A stretch of 64,000 bases of DNA. Origin: Methylobacterium sp. J-048 (GTDB taxonomy: Bacteria > Pseudomonadota > Alphaproteobacteria > Rhizobiales > Beijerinckiaceae). Location of the stretch: contig NZ_JAKSYL010000122.1 of the NCBI RefSeq assembly GCF_022829515.1, forward strand, positions 1 to 64,000, given 5' to 3'. A model generated the notes under the pieces. The model was not told the origin of the DNA, did not search any database, and saw only the letters and a list, made by a program, of their open reading frames with translations. Position numbers and translations under genes: made by a program. Shown one piece after another: positions 1 to 8,807 of this stretch. How positions within the stretch are numbered: the stretch's first letter is position 1; each line of letters starts with the position of its first letter.

Positions 1-195
1 CGCCAGGCGCTCGGCCAGGGTGCCTTTCACCTTGAGGATCGTGAACAGCACCGACGAGCGCTGCATGCTGATCTTCACCTCGCGCACCGCCGCATGCACG
101 GCCGGCGACGCGAAGGGCAGCGCCGCGGCGCCGAGGCCGGCCAGGAGGAGCGTCCGGCGGGACGGGGACCCTCCTGCGGGCGTGTCGTCGGTCAT
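1..195 (-). CDS. ABC transporter substrate-binding protein, N-terminal part only (cut by window edge)
   Basis: The 65 visible residues begin MTDDTPAGGSPSRRTLLLAG, followed by a hydrophobic stretch ending at an AHA-type cleavage site. The mature start (VREVKISMQRSSVLFTILK) looks like the first beta strand of SsuA/NMT1-type periplasmic binding proteins. SRRTLLL is a twin-arginine-like signal motif shared in form with the binding proteins at 6694, 9705 and 12363. A GGAGA stretch lies 4-5 bases before the ATG. By family and context it should bind a sulfonate, nitrate or related anion. The rest of the gene lies outside the window. Confidence 0.7.
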   Translation of the reverse strand, partial: MTDDTPAGGSPSRRTLLLAGLGAAALPFASPAVHAAVREVKISMQRSSVLFTILKVKGTLAERLA

Positions 196-579
196 CGTGG
201 TCTCCGGTCGGTGAAGAGCCCGTCCGCGCGGGTCCGGGAACCAATGTCCCCAGTTCTGCGGCGCTTGGAGTGGGCGATCACTATTGAAGCCCGGGCTTAG
301 GGGATGGATCAATGAAACACGCTTCCGAATTCAGCGCGCTTCAAAGGACAGACCCTCTCTGTCGACGGCGAAACGCAGCACAAAGCCTTTGGGAATCGGG
401 AATCGCGCAGTGGGAAGCGAGGATCTACCCGCCATCGTGTCGGCCAAATACCAAGCCTGCGTAGAAGATTTTTCTCACTAATTCGATTAATGCAGAACGT
501 TCATTCTATGAAGCCAGGAAACTATGTGCCTGCCTTTCCTTGACCCCCGTCGGCGCCGACCGCCATACAGATCGCTTGC
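196..579. other. Divergent intergenic region between the partial binding protein and metN
   Basis: These 384 bases separate two divergent transport genes and should contain both promoters. On the plus strand TTGACC (540-545) and CATACA (564-569) are 18 bases apart, a weak sigma70-like pair that would start transcription almost at the metN GTG. Open frames here (for example 284-481) have no family resemblance. I saw no SAM riboswitch signature. Confidence 0.35.
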
Positions 580-1782
580 GTGAGATCCGACGCCGTCGCG
601 GACCGCTCGGTCCCGCTCGAGGAGCACCCACAGGCTGTGTCCACCCTGCCGCCTTCCCGCGTTTCCGCCGACCCAGCCCTCATCCGGTTCGAGAACGTCT
701 CGAAGACCTATCCGGCGCGGAAGGGCGCGGCTTTGGTCACGGCGCTGTCAGGCATCGACCTCTCCGTTCCGGCAGGCACGATCCTCGGGGTGATCGGGCG
801 CTCGGGTGCGGGCAAGTCGACGCTGATCCGGTTGATCAACGGCCTGGAACGGCCGAGCGCCGGGCGGGTGGTGATCGGCGACGCGGAGGTGTCGAGCCTG
901 CCCGAGCGGCAGCTGCGGGCAGTGCGCGCCCGGGTCGGCATGATCTTCCAGCACTTCAACCTGCTGTCCTCGCGCAATGTGGCCGACAACGTCGCCCTGC
1001 CGCTGGAACTCGCGGGCTGGAAACGCGCGGCGATCCGCGCCCGCGTGGCGGAACTGCTCACCCTCGTCGGGCTGGAGGCGCAGGCCGGCCGCTACCCGGC
1101 GGAGCTGTCGGGCGGCCAGAAGCAGCGCGTCGGCATCGCCCGGGCGCTCGCCACCGAGCCGGACGTGCTGCTCTCCGACGAAGCCACCTCCGCCCTCGAC
1201 CCGGAGACGACCCGGTCGATCCTGGCCCTGCTGAAGCGGATCAACCGCGACCTCGGCCTGACCATCGTGCTCATCACCCATGAAATGTCGGTGATCCGGG
1301 CAGTCGCCGATGACGTGGCGGTGATCGACCACGGCGCGATCGTCGAGCGCGGCACGGTCTACGAGGTGTTCACCCAACCCCAGGCCGAGGTGACCCGCAG
1401 CCTGCTCGCCGGCGAGGTCGGGCTCGACCTGCCGGCCGGGCTGGCCGAGCGGATCTCCGCCGATCCGCGCCCCGGCGGCGTGCCGGTGCTGCGCCTTTCG
1501 CTCCGGGGTCCGCAAGCCGATACGGCGATCCTCGCGCGGCTGGCCCGCGAGACCGGGATCGAGGCCGCGATCCTGGCGGGCGCGGTGGACGAGATCGGCG
1601 GCCAGCGCTTCGGCTCTCTGGCGGTCGGTCTGTCACCGGGTCCGGACGTCACCGCAAGGGCCCAAGCCTATCTCGCCGCGCTCGGCATCCCGGCCGACTT
1701 CCTCGGCTATCTGCCGCCGGCCCAGGAGGTCGCTCAAGACATCGCCCAGAACATCGCCCATGGGGCTGCCCGTGTCGCCTGA
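580..1782 (+). CDS. metN: Methionine ABC transporter ATP-binding protein MetN
   Basis: This is the ATPase of the D/L-methionine importer MetNIQ. Walker A is GRSGAGKS (about residues 73-80), the signature is LSGGQ (about 176) and Walker B is VLLSDEATSALD. The C-terminal 100 residues match the NIL regulatory domain that senses methionine in this family. The length of 400 aa is slightly long because of a 30-residue N-terminal extension. The start is GTG without a clear ribosome binding site. An alternative GTG at 637, 12 bases after GAGGAG, would remove most of the extension. It overlaps metI by 23 bases, so the two are probably translationally coupled. Confidence 0.9.
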   Translation: MRSDAVADRSVPLEEHPQAVSTLPPSRVSADPALIRFENVSKTYPARKGAALVTALSGIDLSVPAGTILGVIGRSGAGKSTLIRLINGLERPSAGRVVIGDAEVSSLPERQLRAVRARVGMIFQHFNLLSSRNVADNVALPLELAGWKRAAIRARVAELLTLVGLEAQAGRYPAELSGGQKQRVGIARALATEPDVLLSDEATSALDPETTRSILALLKRINRDLGLTIVLITHEMSVIRAVADDVAVIDHGAIVERGTVYEVFTQPQAEVTRSLLAGEVGLDLPAGLAERISADPRPGGVPVLRLSLRGPQADTAILARLARETGIEAAILAGAVDEIGGQRFGSLAVGLSPGPDVTARAQAYLAALGIPADFLGYLPPAQEVAQDIAQNIAHGAARVA

Positions 1783-2437
1783 GCTCATCAACCTTCTGGT
1801 CCAGGCCACCATCGACACGCTGACCATGGTGGCGCTGTCGGCCGCCATCGGCACGCTGCTCGGCCTGCCGCTGGGCGTGTTCCTGGCGACCAGCCGGCGG
1901 GGCGAGTTGCTGGCGGCGCCCGCGCTCAACGCCGCCCTCGGGGTGGTCGTCAACGCGACGCGCTCGACGCCCTTCATCATTCTGGTCGTGGCGATCATCC
2001 CGTTCACCCGCCTCGTGGCCGGCACCTCGATCGGCACCTACGCCGCCAGCGTGCCCCTGACGGTGGCGGCGACGCCCTACATCGCGCGACTGGTCGAGGC
2101 GGCGATCCGCGAGGTCGATCATGGGCTCGTGGAGGCCGCCCGGGCGTTCGGGGCGAGCCCGGCGCAGATCATCCGCAAGGTGCTGATCCCGGAGGCGATG
2201 CCCGGGATCGTCCTGGGGCTGACCCTCGCGGTCGTGTCGCTGATCGGCTACTCGGCCATGGCCGGCGCAGTCGGCGGCGGCGGGCTCGGCGATCTCGGCA
2301 TTCGCTACGGCTACCAGCGCTTCCGGCCCGACATGATGCTGGCAGTCGTGGTCGTCCTGATCGTGCTCGTGCAGGTGTTCCAGACCGCGGGCGACCACTT
2401 GGCGCGCCGCCTCAACAGGCGCCACCGCCAGAGCTGA
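1760..2437 (+). CDS. metI: Methionine ABC transporter permease MetI
   Basis: The 225-residue protein has about five hydrophobic segments and a BPD_transp_1 EAA loop (EAARAFGASPAQIIRKVLIPEA). MGYSAMAG-type and GGGGLGDLGIRYGYQRF motifs near the C-terminus are typical of MetI. It forms the membrane channel of the methionine importer. It starts inside the end of metN and is followed 42 bases later by metQ, so metN-metI-metQ is a single transcription unit by spacing. Confidence 0.9.
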   Translation: MGLPVSPELINLLVQATIDTLTMVALSAAIGTLLGLPLGVFLATSRRGELLAAPALNAALGVVVNATRSTPFIILVVAIIPFTRLVAGTSIGTYAASVPLTVAATPYIARLVEAAIREVDHGLVEAARAFGASPAQIIRKVLIPEAMPGIVLGLTLAVVSLIGYSAMAGAVGGGGLGDLGIRYGYQRFRPDMMLAVVVVLIVLVQVFQTAGDHLARRLNRRHRQS

Positions 2438-2479
2438 TCCGTACACGCGTTCGACCCCGAAAACACGAGATCGTCCGTC

Positions 2480-3259
2480 ATGTTGCGTCGCCTGGTGCTT
2501 GCCGCCCTCCTTGTGCTGCCCGGCGCCAGCCACGCGGAGGCCCTGAAGCGCGTCCGCATCGGCGCGACGCCGGGGCCGCACGGGCAGATCCTGGAGGCGG
2601 CGAAACCCGTCGCGGCGCGCAACGGGCTCGACCTGCAGATCATCGAGTTCTCGGATTACGTGGTGCCGAACGAGGCGCTCTCGGCCGGCGAGATCGAGGC
2701 GAACTCGTTCCAGAACCAGCCCTTCCTCGACAACCAGAAGGCCGATCGCGGCTACAGGATCGTCGGCGTCGCCACGACGGTGAACTTCCCGCTCGGCATC
2801 TACTCGAAACGCCACACGAGCTTCGACGCCGTGCCGCCCGGCGGCACAGTGGCGATCCAGAACGACCCGACCAATGGCGGCCGTTCTCTCCTGCTCCTGC
2901 AGGACAAGGGCGTGATCAAGCTGAAGGCCGGCACCGGGTTCAGGCCGACCGTCGCCGACATTGTCGAGAATCCGCGCAAGCTCCGGTTCATCGAGGTCGA
3001 CGCCGCGCAGACGCCCCGATCGCTGGACGATGTCGACGCCGCGGCGGTGAACACCAACTTCGCCACACCCGCCGGCCTGAAGCCTTCGGACGCGATCCTC
3101 AAGGAGGAGCCGAAGGGCCCCTACGTGAACCTCCTCGTGGTCCGCGAGGCCGACCGCGACCAGCCCTGGGTGAAGGCGCTGGTAGAGAGCTACCGCAGCC
3201 CCGAGGTCAAGGCGTTCATCGAGAAGACGTTTGGGAGCACGGTGCTGCCGAGCTGGTAG
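2480..3259 (+). CDS. metQ: MetQ/NlpA-family substrate-binding protein
   Basis: The 259-residue protein starts with a Sec signal (MLRRLVLAALLVLPGASHA). VRIGATPGPHGQILE, NSFQNQPFLDNQ and VAIQNDPTNGGRSLLLLQ are signature blocks of the NlpA/MetQ family. Unlike E. coli MetQ there is no lipobox cysteine, so it is probably a soluble periplasmic protein. The methionine specificity is assigned by family. Because flavin-dependent organosulfur enzymes follow directly, a related sulfur compound is also possible. Confidence 0.88.
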   Translation: MLRRLVLAALLVLPGASHAEALKRVRIGATPGPHGQILEAAKPVAARNGLDLQIIEFSDYVVPNEALSAGEIEANSFQNQPFLDNQKADRGYRIVGVATTVNFPLGIYSKRHTSFDAVPPGGTVAIQNDPTNGGRSLLLLQDKGVIKLKAGTGFRPTVADIVENPRKLRFIEVDAAQTPRSLDDVDAAAVNTNFATPAGLKPSDAILKEEPKGPYVNLLVVREADRDQPWVKALVESYRSPEVKAFIEKTFGSTVLPSW

Positions 3260-3578
3260 CAGGCACATCAGCCCGCGCGCTTGCCGACCGCGTCCCGTCA
3301 TCGATTGCCGAGCCGCGCCCGGAGCATTCTTGCTCGGCCTGCCGGAAGGTACCCGCCGTTTACAGGCACGCGGCCTTCAAGCGAGAACGTTGTTTCCCGA
3401 ACAGATCGCTGCACGAAACACCTGTTTACGCAGTCGTTCTTGAAGAGATCTCGGTTCCAAATCGATCGACAACGGTCGTTTTCCGCGCAGATCGGCTTGA
3501 GATCGCGGCCCGACTTGGCGAATCCATAGGTCTCGCGTCGAGCGCCTTCGGGGGTCCGGCAGCGACGGTCTGGATGGG
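3260..3578. other. Intergenic region between metQ and the acyl-CoA-dehydrogenase-like gene
   Basis: These 319 bases contain no recognisable gene, no hairpin followed by a T run, and no convincing sigma70 promoter. Short frames through it are not family-like. Confidence 0.4.
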
Positions 3579-4826
3579 ATGCGCAAGGCGATGTCGCAGA
3601 GGGATGCGGGTTGGGGCGCTGGCCCGAGCGAGCGCTACGAGGAGCTGGCCGCGCGCTTCCGGCCGACCTTCGCCGAGATCCGCGCCACGGCGGTCGAGCG
3701 CGACCGCACGCACGGCCTGCCGCACGCGGAGATCGGCTGGCTGAAGGAGGCCGGCTTCACCACCTTGCGGCTGCCGGTCGAGGCCGGCGGCCACGGCGCC
3801 AGCCTGCCCGAGCTGTTCAACCTGCTGATCGAGCTGTCGCAGGCCGATTCCAACGTGACCAACGCCTTGCGGGCCCATTTCGGGTTCACCGAGGACGTGC
3901 TCGCCTCGACCGCGCCGGACTGGCGCGCGCGCTGGATCGCCAGGATCGCCGCCGGCGAGACCGTGGGCAGCGGCGTGTCCGAGACCGGGGCCGCGAAGGT
4001 CGGCCAGTTCGACACGGTGGTGCGCCGCCGGGGCGCCGAGCGGGTCGTGTCGGGCAAAAAATTCTACACCACCGGCTCGCTGTTCGCCGACTACATCCAT
4101 CTCTCGGCCGACGACGAGGACGGTACCACCCTCGTGGCGGCCGTGCCGACCGGAGCGCCGGGCGTCGCAATCGTCGACGATTGGGACGGGTTCGGGCAGG
4201 CGCTCACCGCCAGCGGCACGATCCGGTTCGACGACGTCGTCCTGTCGCCCGACCTGATCAAGCCGGACCCGGCTCGCTTCCCCTACGCGATGGCGTTCTT
4301 CCAGCTCGTCCATCTGGCGACGCTCGCCGGGATCGGGCGCGCGGCGGCCGAGGATGTCGGGCGCCTGGTCGCCGAGCGGACCCGAATCTACAGCCACGGC
4401 AATGCCGGGCGGACTGCCGACGATCCGCAGATTCTGGCTGTCGTCGGGCGCGTGCGGGGCAACGCCTACGCGGCCGGCGCCGTGGCGCTGAAGGCGGCCG
4501 AGGCGTTGCAGCGCTCCTATGAGCTGCATCGCGACGCGGGCGGCCAGGGGACTGAGGCTGAGGCGGAGCGCGCCACGGCGCTCGCCGATGTCGAGGTCAA
4601 CCAGGCGGTCACGGTGGTCACCAACCTCGTGCTGGAGGCGACCACCATCCTGTTCGACGCGCTCGGCGCCTCGGCGGTGAAGCAAGGGCTCGGCCTCGAC
4701 CGCTACTGGCGCAACGCCCGCACCATCGCCTCGCACAATCCCCGGATCTATCGGGACCGCATCGTCGGCGCCTTCGCGGTGAACGGCACCGAGCCGCCGC
4801 GTCAGTATCGCGTCGGCACGGCCTGA
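3579..4826 (+). CDS. Acyl-CoA dehydrogenase-fold flavin monooxygenase (SfnB/DszC-like)
   Basis: The 415-residue protein has the three acyl-CoA dehydrogenase domains: an N-terminal helical domain, a middle beta domain with VGSGVSETGAAKVGQFDT, and a C-terminal helical domain ending in RYWRNARTIASHNPRIYRDR. That C-terminal pattern is characteristic of the SfnB/DszC group, which uses reduced FMN and oxygen on sulfur compounds instead of dehydrogenating acyl-CoA. The next gene, 11 bases downstream, is an LLM flavin monooxygenase, and the two are a common pair in sulfone or sulfonate desulfurisation clusters. The substrate is not determined. The start ATG (MRKAMSQ) could also be the second ATG four codons in. 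Confidence 0.82.
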   Translation: MRKAMSQRDAGWGAGPSERYEELAARFRPTFAEIRATAVERDRTHGLPHAEIGWLKEAGFTTLRLPVEAGGHGASLPELFNLLIELSQADSNVTNALRAHFGFTEDVLASTAPDWRARWIARIAAGETVGSGVSETGAAKVGQFDTVVRRRGAERVVSGKKFYTTGSLFADYIHLSADDEDGTTLVAAVPTGAPGVAIVDDWDGFGQALTASGTIRFDDVVLSPDLIKPDPARFPYAMAFFQLVHLATLAGIGRAAAEDVGRLVAERTRIYSHGNAGRTADDPQILAVVGRVRGNAYAAGAVALKAAEALQRSYELHRDAGGQGTEAEAERATALADVEVNQAVTVVTNLVLEATTILFDALGASAVKQGLGLDRYWRNARTIASHNPRIYRDRIVGAFAVNGTEPPRQYRVGTA

Positions 4827-4837
4827 GGGACGCGAGG

Positions 4838-6184
4838 ATGCCGCGCCGTCACGACCGCATGCGCCTTGGGGCGTTCCTGTATCCCGGCGGCCACCATGTG
4901 GCGGCGTGGCGCCATCCGTCGTCCCAGGCCGATGCCGGGATCAACGCCCCCCATTACCGGCAACTCGCCCGGACGGCCGAGGCCGCGAAGTTCGACCTGA
5001 TCTTTCTGGCCGACGGGGTCAGCATCCGCGGCGACGATCTCGACGCCCTGAGCCGCACCGCGATCCGCTATGTCGGGCAGTTCGAGCCGCTGACCCTGCT
5101 GTCGCATCTCGCGGCGGTGACCGAGCGGATCGGCCTCGTGGCCACCGCATCGACCACCTACAACGAGCCGTTCCACGTGGCGCGCAAGTTCGCCTCCCTG
5201 GACCATCTGAGCGAGGGCCGGGCCGGCTGGAACCTCGTCACCTCGGCCGACCCGCGCGAGGCCTGGAATTTCAGCCGCGAGAGCCATCTCGCTCATGCCA
5301 ACCGCTACGCCCGGGCGGAAGAGTTCGTGGATGTCGTCCGCGGCCTCTGGGATTCCTACGAGGACGACGCCTTCGTGCGCGACCGGGAGGCCGGCCGGTT
5401 CTTCGACCCGGAGAAGCTGCACCTGCTGGCCCATGAGGGCACGCATTTCTCGGTGCGCGGCCCGCTCAACGTGCCGCGCCCGCCCCAGGGGCATCCCGTG
5501 GTGGTGCAGGCGGGCTCCTCCGAGGCCGGCAAGGCGCTGGCCGCCCGCACCGCCGAGGTGATCTTCACCGCGCAGGATTCGCTGGACGATGCGGTCGCCT
5601 TCTACGCCGACGTGAAGGGTCGGATGGCACGGCACGGCCGCGATCCGGACCATCTCAAGATCATGCCCGGCGCCTTCCCGGTGGTCGGGCGCACGGAGGA
5701 CGAGGCCCGGGAAAAATTCGCCGCCCTGCAGGCGCTGATCCACCCGGTGGTCGGCCGTTCGCTCCTGGAGCAGCTCACCGGCGCCGATCTCTCGGCCTAC
5801 CCGGACGACGCGCCCATGCCGGACCTGCCCGAGACCAATGGCGGCAAGAGCCGGCAGGACCTGTTCCTCCGCCTCGCACGCCGGGAGGGCCTGACCATCC
5901 GCCAGCTGTACCTGCGCGCGGCCGGCGCCCGGGGCCACTGGATCCTGGTCGGCACCCCGGTCCAGATCGCCGATGCGCTTCAGGAGCGCTTCGAAGCCTA
6001 CGGCGCCGACGGCTTCAACCTCATGCCGCCGACCCTTCCGGGCGGCCTCGACGATTTCGTGGCGCTGGTCCTACCCGAATTGCGCCGGCGCGGCTTGTTT
6101 CGGGAAGATTATGACGGAAACACCCTGCGCGCGCATCTCGGCCTGCCGCGGCCCGAATTCCAGCCGCGCCATCGGAAAGTGTGA
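4838..6184 (+). CDS. LLM-class flavin-dependent monooxygenase (NtaA/SnaA/DszA family)
   Basis: The 448-residue protein has family blocks typical of NtaA/DszA: MRLGAFLYPGGHHVAAWRHP, EAAKFDLIFLADG, GWNLVTSADPREAWNFS, PVVVQAGSSEAGKALAARTA and a C-terminal GADGFNLMPPTLPGGLDDFV. These enzymes use FMNH2 from a separate reductase to oxidise sulfones, sulfonates or chelators. No flavin reductase gene is in the window. The gene lies 11 bases after the SfnB/DszC-like gene and inside the transport island, so release of sulfite from imported organosulfur compounds is the simplest role. Confidence 0.87.
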   Translation: MPRRHDRMRLGAFLYPGGHHVAAWRHPSSQADAGINAPHYRQLARTAEAAKFDLIFLADGVSIRGDDLDALSRTAIRYVGQFEPLTLLSHLAAVTERIGLVATASTTYNEPFHVARKFASLDHLSEGRAGWNLVTSADPREAWNFSRESHLAHANRYARAEEFVDVVRGLWDSYEDDAFVRDREAGRFFDPEKLHLLAHEGTHFSVRGPLNVPRPPQGHPVVVQAGSSEAGKALAARTAEVIFTAQDSLDDAVAFYADVKGRMARHGRDPDHLKIMPGAFPVVGRTEDEAREKFAALQALIHPVVGRSLLEQLTGADLSAYPDDAPMPDLPETNGGKSRQDLFLRLARREGLTIRQLYLRAAGARGHWILVGTPVQIADALQERFEAYGADGFNLMPPTLPGGLDDFVALVLPELRRRGLFREDYDGNTLRAHLGLPRPEFQPRHRKV

Positions 6185-6237
6185 GGAGGCGAGACGTTGC
6201 GAAACGCCACTTGGATCGGATGCCTTGGAGATTGATG

Positions 6238-6262
6238 CGGCAGATCCCGTACGGATCTGCCG
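6238..6262. repeat. Perfect 10-bp inverted repeat downstream of the LLM monooxygenase
   Basis: CGGCAGATCC (6238-6247) and GGATCTGCCG (6253-6262) flank the five bases CGTAC. TTGACA (6263-6268) follows directly. There is no T run, so an operator is as likely as a terminator. No matching -10 box stands 16-18 bases after TTGACA. Confidence 0.6.
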
Positions 6263-6693
6263 TTGACATTGCTATTTCGATTCCGCGCATCCGAGATAAT
6301 AAGTCGGATCCTTTCCAATTTCAGTTGGTAATTTACTTATGTTACCACTTATAGCCAAAATATAGATTTACTGATTGCTATATTGTGATCAAGTCTTCGC
6401 TGCGAATGCTGGCGCCTGTAAGGATGTGGCTCGACGCCGTCGCCGAGCCGACGCCATGAAGCAGATTCGTTCTCGGTTTCACGCCAAGCGAACGAATATC
6501 TTTCTTTCGCAGAGTGAAAGATTGGAAAACGCTTTCGTTGACTCGAGTGCGAGTCAATTGAATATTCAAATCGTTGATCCCTCGACGGATCATTCACCGA
6601 AATTGAGGACGTACGACCTGTCCGGCCACGCGGTCGGGCCGCATCGTGCGTCGGCCCACCTCACCGCGCGGTCGCGCGGTCCGGAGACTTCCG
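6263..6693. promoter_or_regulatory. Palindrome-rich leader region before the binding-protein operon
   Basis: The stretch begins AT-rich (6290-6400) and contains four adjacent inverted repeats. They are TCTTTC/GAAAGA (6503-6521), TTGACTCG/CGAGTCAA with a 4-base loop (6538-6557), the 12-base palindrome TTGAATATTCAA (6558-6569), and TGATCC/GGATCA (6575-6592). No reading frame here looks like a gene. The density suggests operator sites or a structured leader controlling the operon that begins at 6694. Confidence 0.5.
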
Positions 6694-7794
6694 ATGACAG
6701 ACGATCCGTCACATCCGGGACCCACAGGATCGGGCCGGATGCCCTCGCGCCGCCTGCTGCTGCGGGCCGGTGCCGCCGCCATGGCCGCGCCCTTCGGCCT
6801 GGGCGTGGGCGCGAGCCAGGCCTGGGCGCCCGGGCCTGGCGCGCCGTTCGATCCCGGCCCGCTCTGCCGGCCCGCTGCGGCCGAGGCCGCTTCGGGACCG
6901 CTCCGGCCGGTCAAGCTGGCCTGGAACGCCACCGCGATCTGCACCGCCGCGGCGCCGGTCGCGAAGGAGCAGGGCATCTTCGCCAAGCACGGCCTCGACG
7001 TGGAATTCGTCAATTTCGGCGGTGCCACCGAGGCGCTGCTGGAGGCCATCGCCACCGGCAAGGCCGATGCCGGGATCGGCATGGCCCTGCGCTGGCTCAA
7101 GCCCCTGGAACAGGGCTTCGACGTCAGGATCACCGCCGGCCTGCATGGCGGCTGCCTGCGGCTGCTGGCCGGCAAATCCAGCGGCATCACCGACATCGCT
7201 TCCCTTAAGGGCAAGACCATCGCGATCAGCGATCAGGCGAGCCCGGCCAAGAACTTCTTCAGCCTGCAGCTGGCCAAGGCCGGGATCGACCCCGATAGCG
7301 GCGTCGAATGGCGGCAATACCCGGTCGATCTGCTGAACCTCGCGGTGGAGAAGGGCGAGGCCCAGGCGCTCGCCGATGGCGACCCGCGGACCTGGATCTG
7401 GCTGAAGGACCCGCGCTTCGCCGAGATCTCGACCAACCTTGCGGGGGAATATGCCGACCGCTCCTGCTGCGTCGTGGCGGTCCGCGGCAGTCTGCTCCGC
7501 AACGACCGGGCGGTCGCCGCGTCGCTCACCCGGGCGATCCTGGAGGGTGGGCACGCCGTCCATGAGAACCCGGAGGCGGCCGCGAAGGCGTTCGCCGGCT
7601 ACGGCGGCAAGGGCTCGATCGAGGATCTCGCCGCCATGCTGCGCAGCCAGCATCACGGCGACAGCCCGGTCGGCGGACGGCTCAAGCAGCAGCTCGCCCT
7701 CTACGGCGATGAACTGAAGCTCGTGAACGTCCTGAAGCGCTCGACCGACACGGCGAAGTTCGCCGAGCGGATCTACGCCGACGTGCTGAGCTGA
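6694..7794 (+). CDS. ABC transporter substrate-binding protein (SsuA/NMT1-like)
   Basis: The 366-residue protein starts at the ATG giving MTDDPSHPGPTGSGRMPSRR, which resembles the leader of the partial gene at 1-195. PSRRLLLRAG is a twin-arginine-like signal. The mature part has VKLAWNATAICTAAAPVAKE, EFVNFGGATEALLEAIATGKADAGIGMALRWL and DIASLKGKTIAISDQASPAK, all typical of the nitrate/sulfonate/taurine binding family. It lies 8 bases before its permease gene. A longer in-frame start at 6646 is less likely because the shared leader begins at 6694. The ligand is unknown, probably an organosulfur anion. Confidence 0.82.
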   Translation: MTDDPSHPGPTGSGRMPSRRLLLRAGAAAMAAPFGLGVGASQAWAPGPGAPFDPGPLCRPAAAEAASGPLRPVKLAWNATAICTAAAPVAKEQGIFAKHGLDVEFVNFGGATEALLEAIATGKADAGIGMALRWLKPLEQGFDVRITAGLHGGCLRLLAGKSSGITDIASLKGKTIAISDQASPAKNFFSLQLAKAGIDPDSGVEWRQYPVDLLNLAVEKGEAQALADGDPRTWIWLKDPRFAEISTNLAGEYADRSCCVVAVRGSLLRNDRAVAASLTRAILEGGHAVHENPEAAAKAFAGYGGKGSIEDLAAMLRSQHHGDSPVGGRLKQQLALYGDELKLVNVLKRSTDTAKFAERIYADVLS

Positions 7795-7802
7795 GGGGCC
7801 GC

Positions 7803-8807
7803 ATGTCCGGAAGCATCACCGCCGGCACGGCGCTGCGGACCGCCGCCGTACCGACGCGTCTGTCTTATCCGCCCTGGCGTGTGCTCGCGGCCGGTATCGT
7901 CTGGCTCGTGCTCGCCGGACTCACCCTGCAGTTGCCCGAGGCGGGCGACTTTCCGAGGACGGCCGTGTTCGCCCAGGGATCGGCGGCTATCGGTCTGGCG
8001 CTGCTGCCGCTGGGCCTGCTCGCCGGCCGGCTCGGGACCTTCGGGGCGCGGCTGCGGCACTGGAGCCCGTGGCTCGCCGCCATCGCCGTCGTCCTGCTGA
8101 CCTGGGAACTCGTCACGGCGAAGTTCGATCTGTTGCCGATGCCGTTCTTCCCGCCACCCCAGGCGATCCTGGAGGTCTTCCTCGACGATTGGCCGAAACT
8201 CGGCGGTAGCACGCTGAACTCGCTCATCCTGCTGGCCGGCGGCTATGCCTTCGGGGCAGGTCTGGGCTTCGTGCTGGGCGTCGCCATCGGGACGTCCAAA
8301 GCCGTGGGCTATTGGGCCCACCCGGTCCTGCGCTTCGTCGGGCCGCTCCCCGCGACCGCTTGGCTGCCCCTGGCCTTCTTCGTGTTCCCGTCCTCTTGGT
8401 CGGCGAGTACGTTCCTGGTGGCCTTGGCCACCGGCTTTCCCGTGACGGTCCTGACCTGGTCCGGGGTTGCCGGTGTCAACAAGGCCTATTTCGACGTGGC
8501 GCGCACGCTCGGCGCCTCGCGCAGCTTCCTGATCCTGCGGGTGGCGATTCCGGCGGCGCTGCCGCACGTCTTCGTCGGGTTGTTCATGGGGCTCGGCGGC
8601 TCCTTCGCGGTGCTGGTGGTGGCCGAGATGCTCGGCGTGAAGTCGGGCCTCGGCTGGTACCTGCAATGGGCCCAGGGCTGGGCGGCCTATGCCAACATGT
8701 ACGCCGCGCTGATCGTGATGGCCCTGATGTGCTCGTCGCTGATCACCCTGCTGTTCCGTCTGCGCGACCGCCTGCTCGCGTGGCAGAAGGGGCTGGTGCA
8801 ATGGTAG
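7803..8807 (+). CDS. ABC transporter permease (SsuC/TauC-like) with extra N-terminal membrane region
   Basis: The 334-residue protein contains the BPD_transp_1 domain with EAA loop VARTLGASRSFLILRVAIPA, and a C-terminal AEMLGVKSGLGWYLQWAQGW block. It is about 70 residues longer than SsuC. The extra part is N-terminal and contains two additional hydrophobic segments (about residues 28-45 and 58-75). The last 7 bases overlap the ATPase gene, so the two are coupled. Confidence 0.85.
   Translation: MSGSITAGTALRTAAVPTRLSYPPWRVLAAGIVWLVLAGLTLQLPEAGDFPRTAVFAQGSAAIGLALLPLGLLAGRLGTFGARLRHWSPWLAAIAVVLLTWELVTAKFDLLPMPFFPPPQAILEVFLDDWPKLGGSTLNSLILLAGGYAFGAGLGFVLGVAIGTSKAVGYWAHPVLRFVGPLPATAWLPLAFFVFPSSWSASTFLVALATGFPVTVLTWSGVAGVNKAYFDVARTLGASRSFLILRVAIPAALPHVFVGLFMGLGGSFAVLVVAEMLGVKSGLGWYLQWAQGWAAYANMYAALIVMALMCSSLITLLFRLRDRLLAWQKGLVQW

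Noticed and set aside
196..579. A SAM riboswitch in front of metN
   Set aside because: I could not recognise the conserved core or pairing of any SAM riboswitch class in this interval.
6349..6597. An 82-codon minus-strand frame in the leader region
   Set aside because: No ribosome binding site and no resemblance to known proteins. The DNA here is better explained by clustered palindromes.
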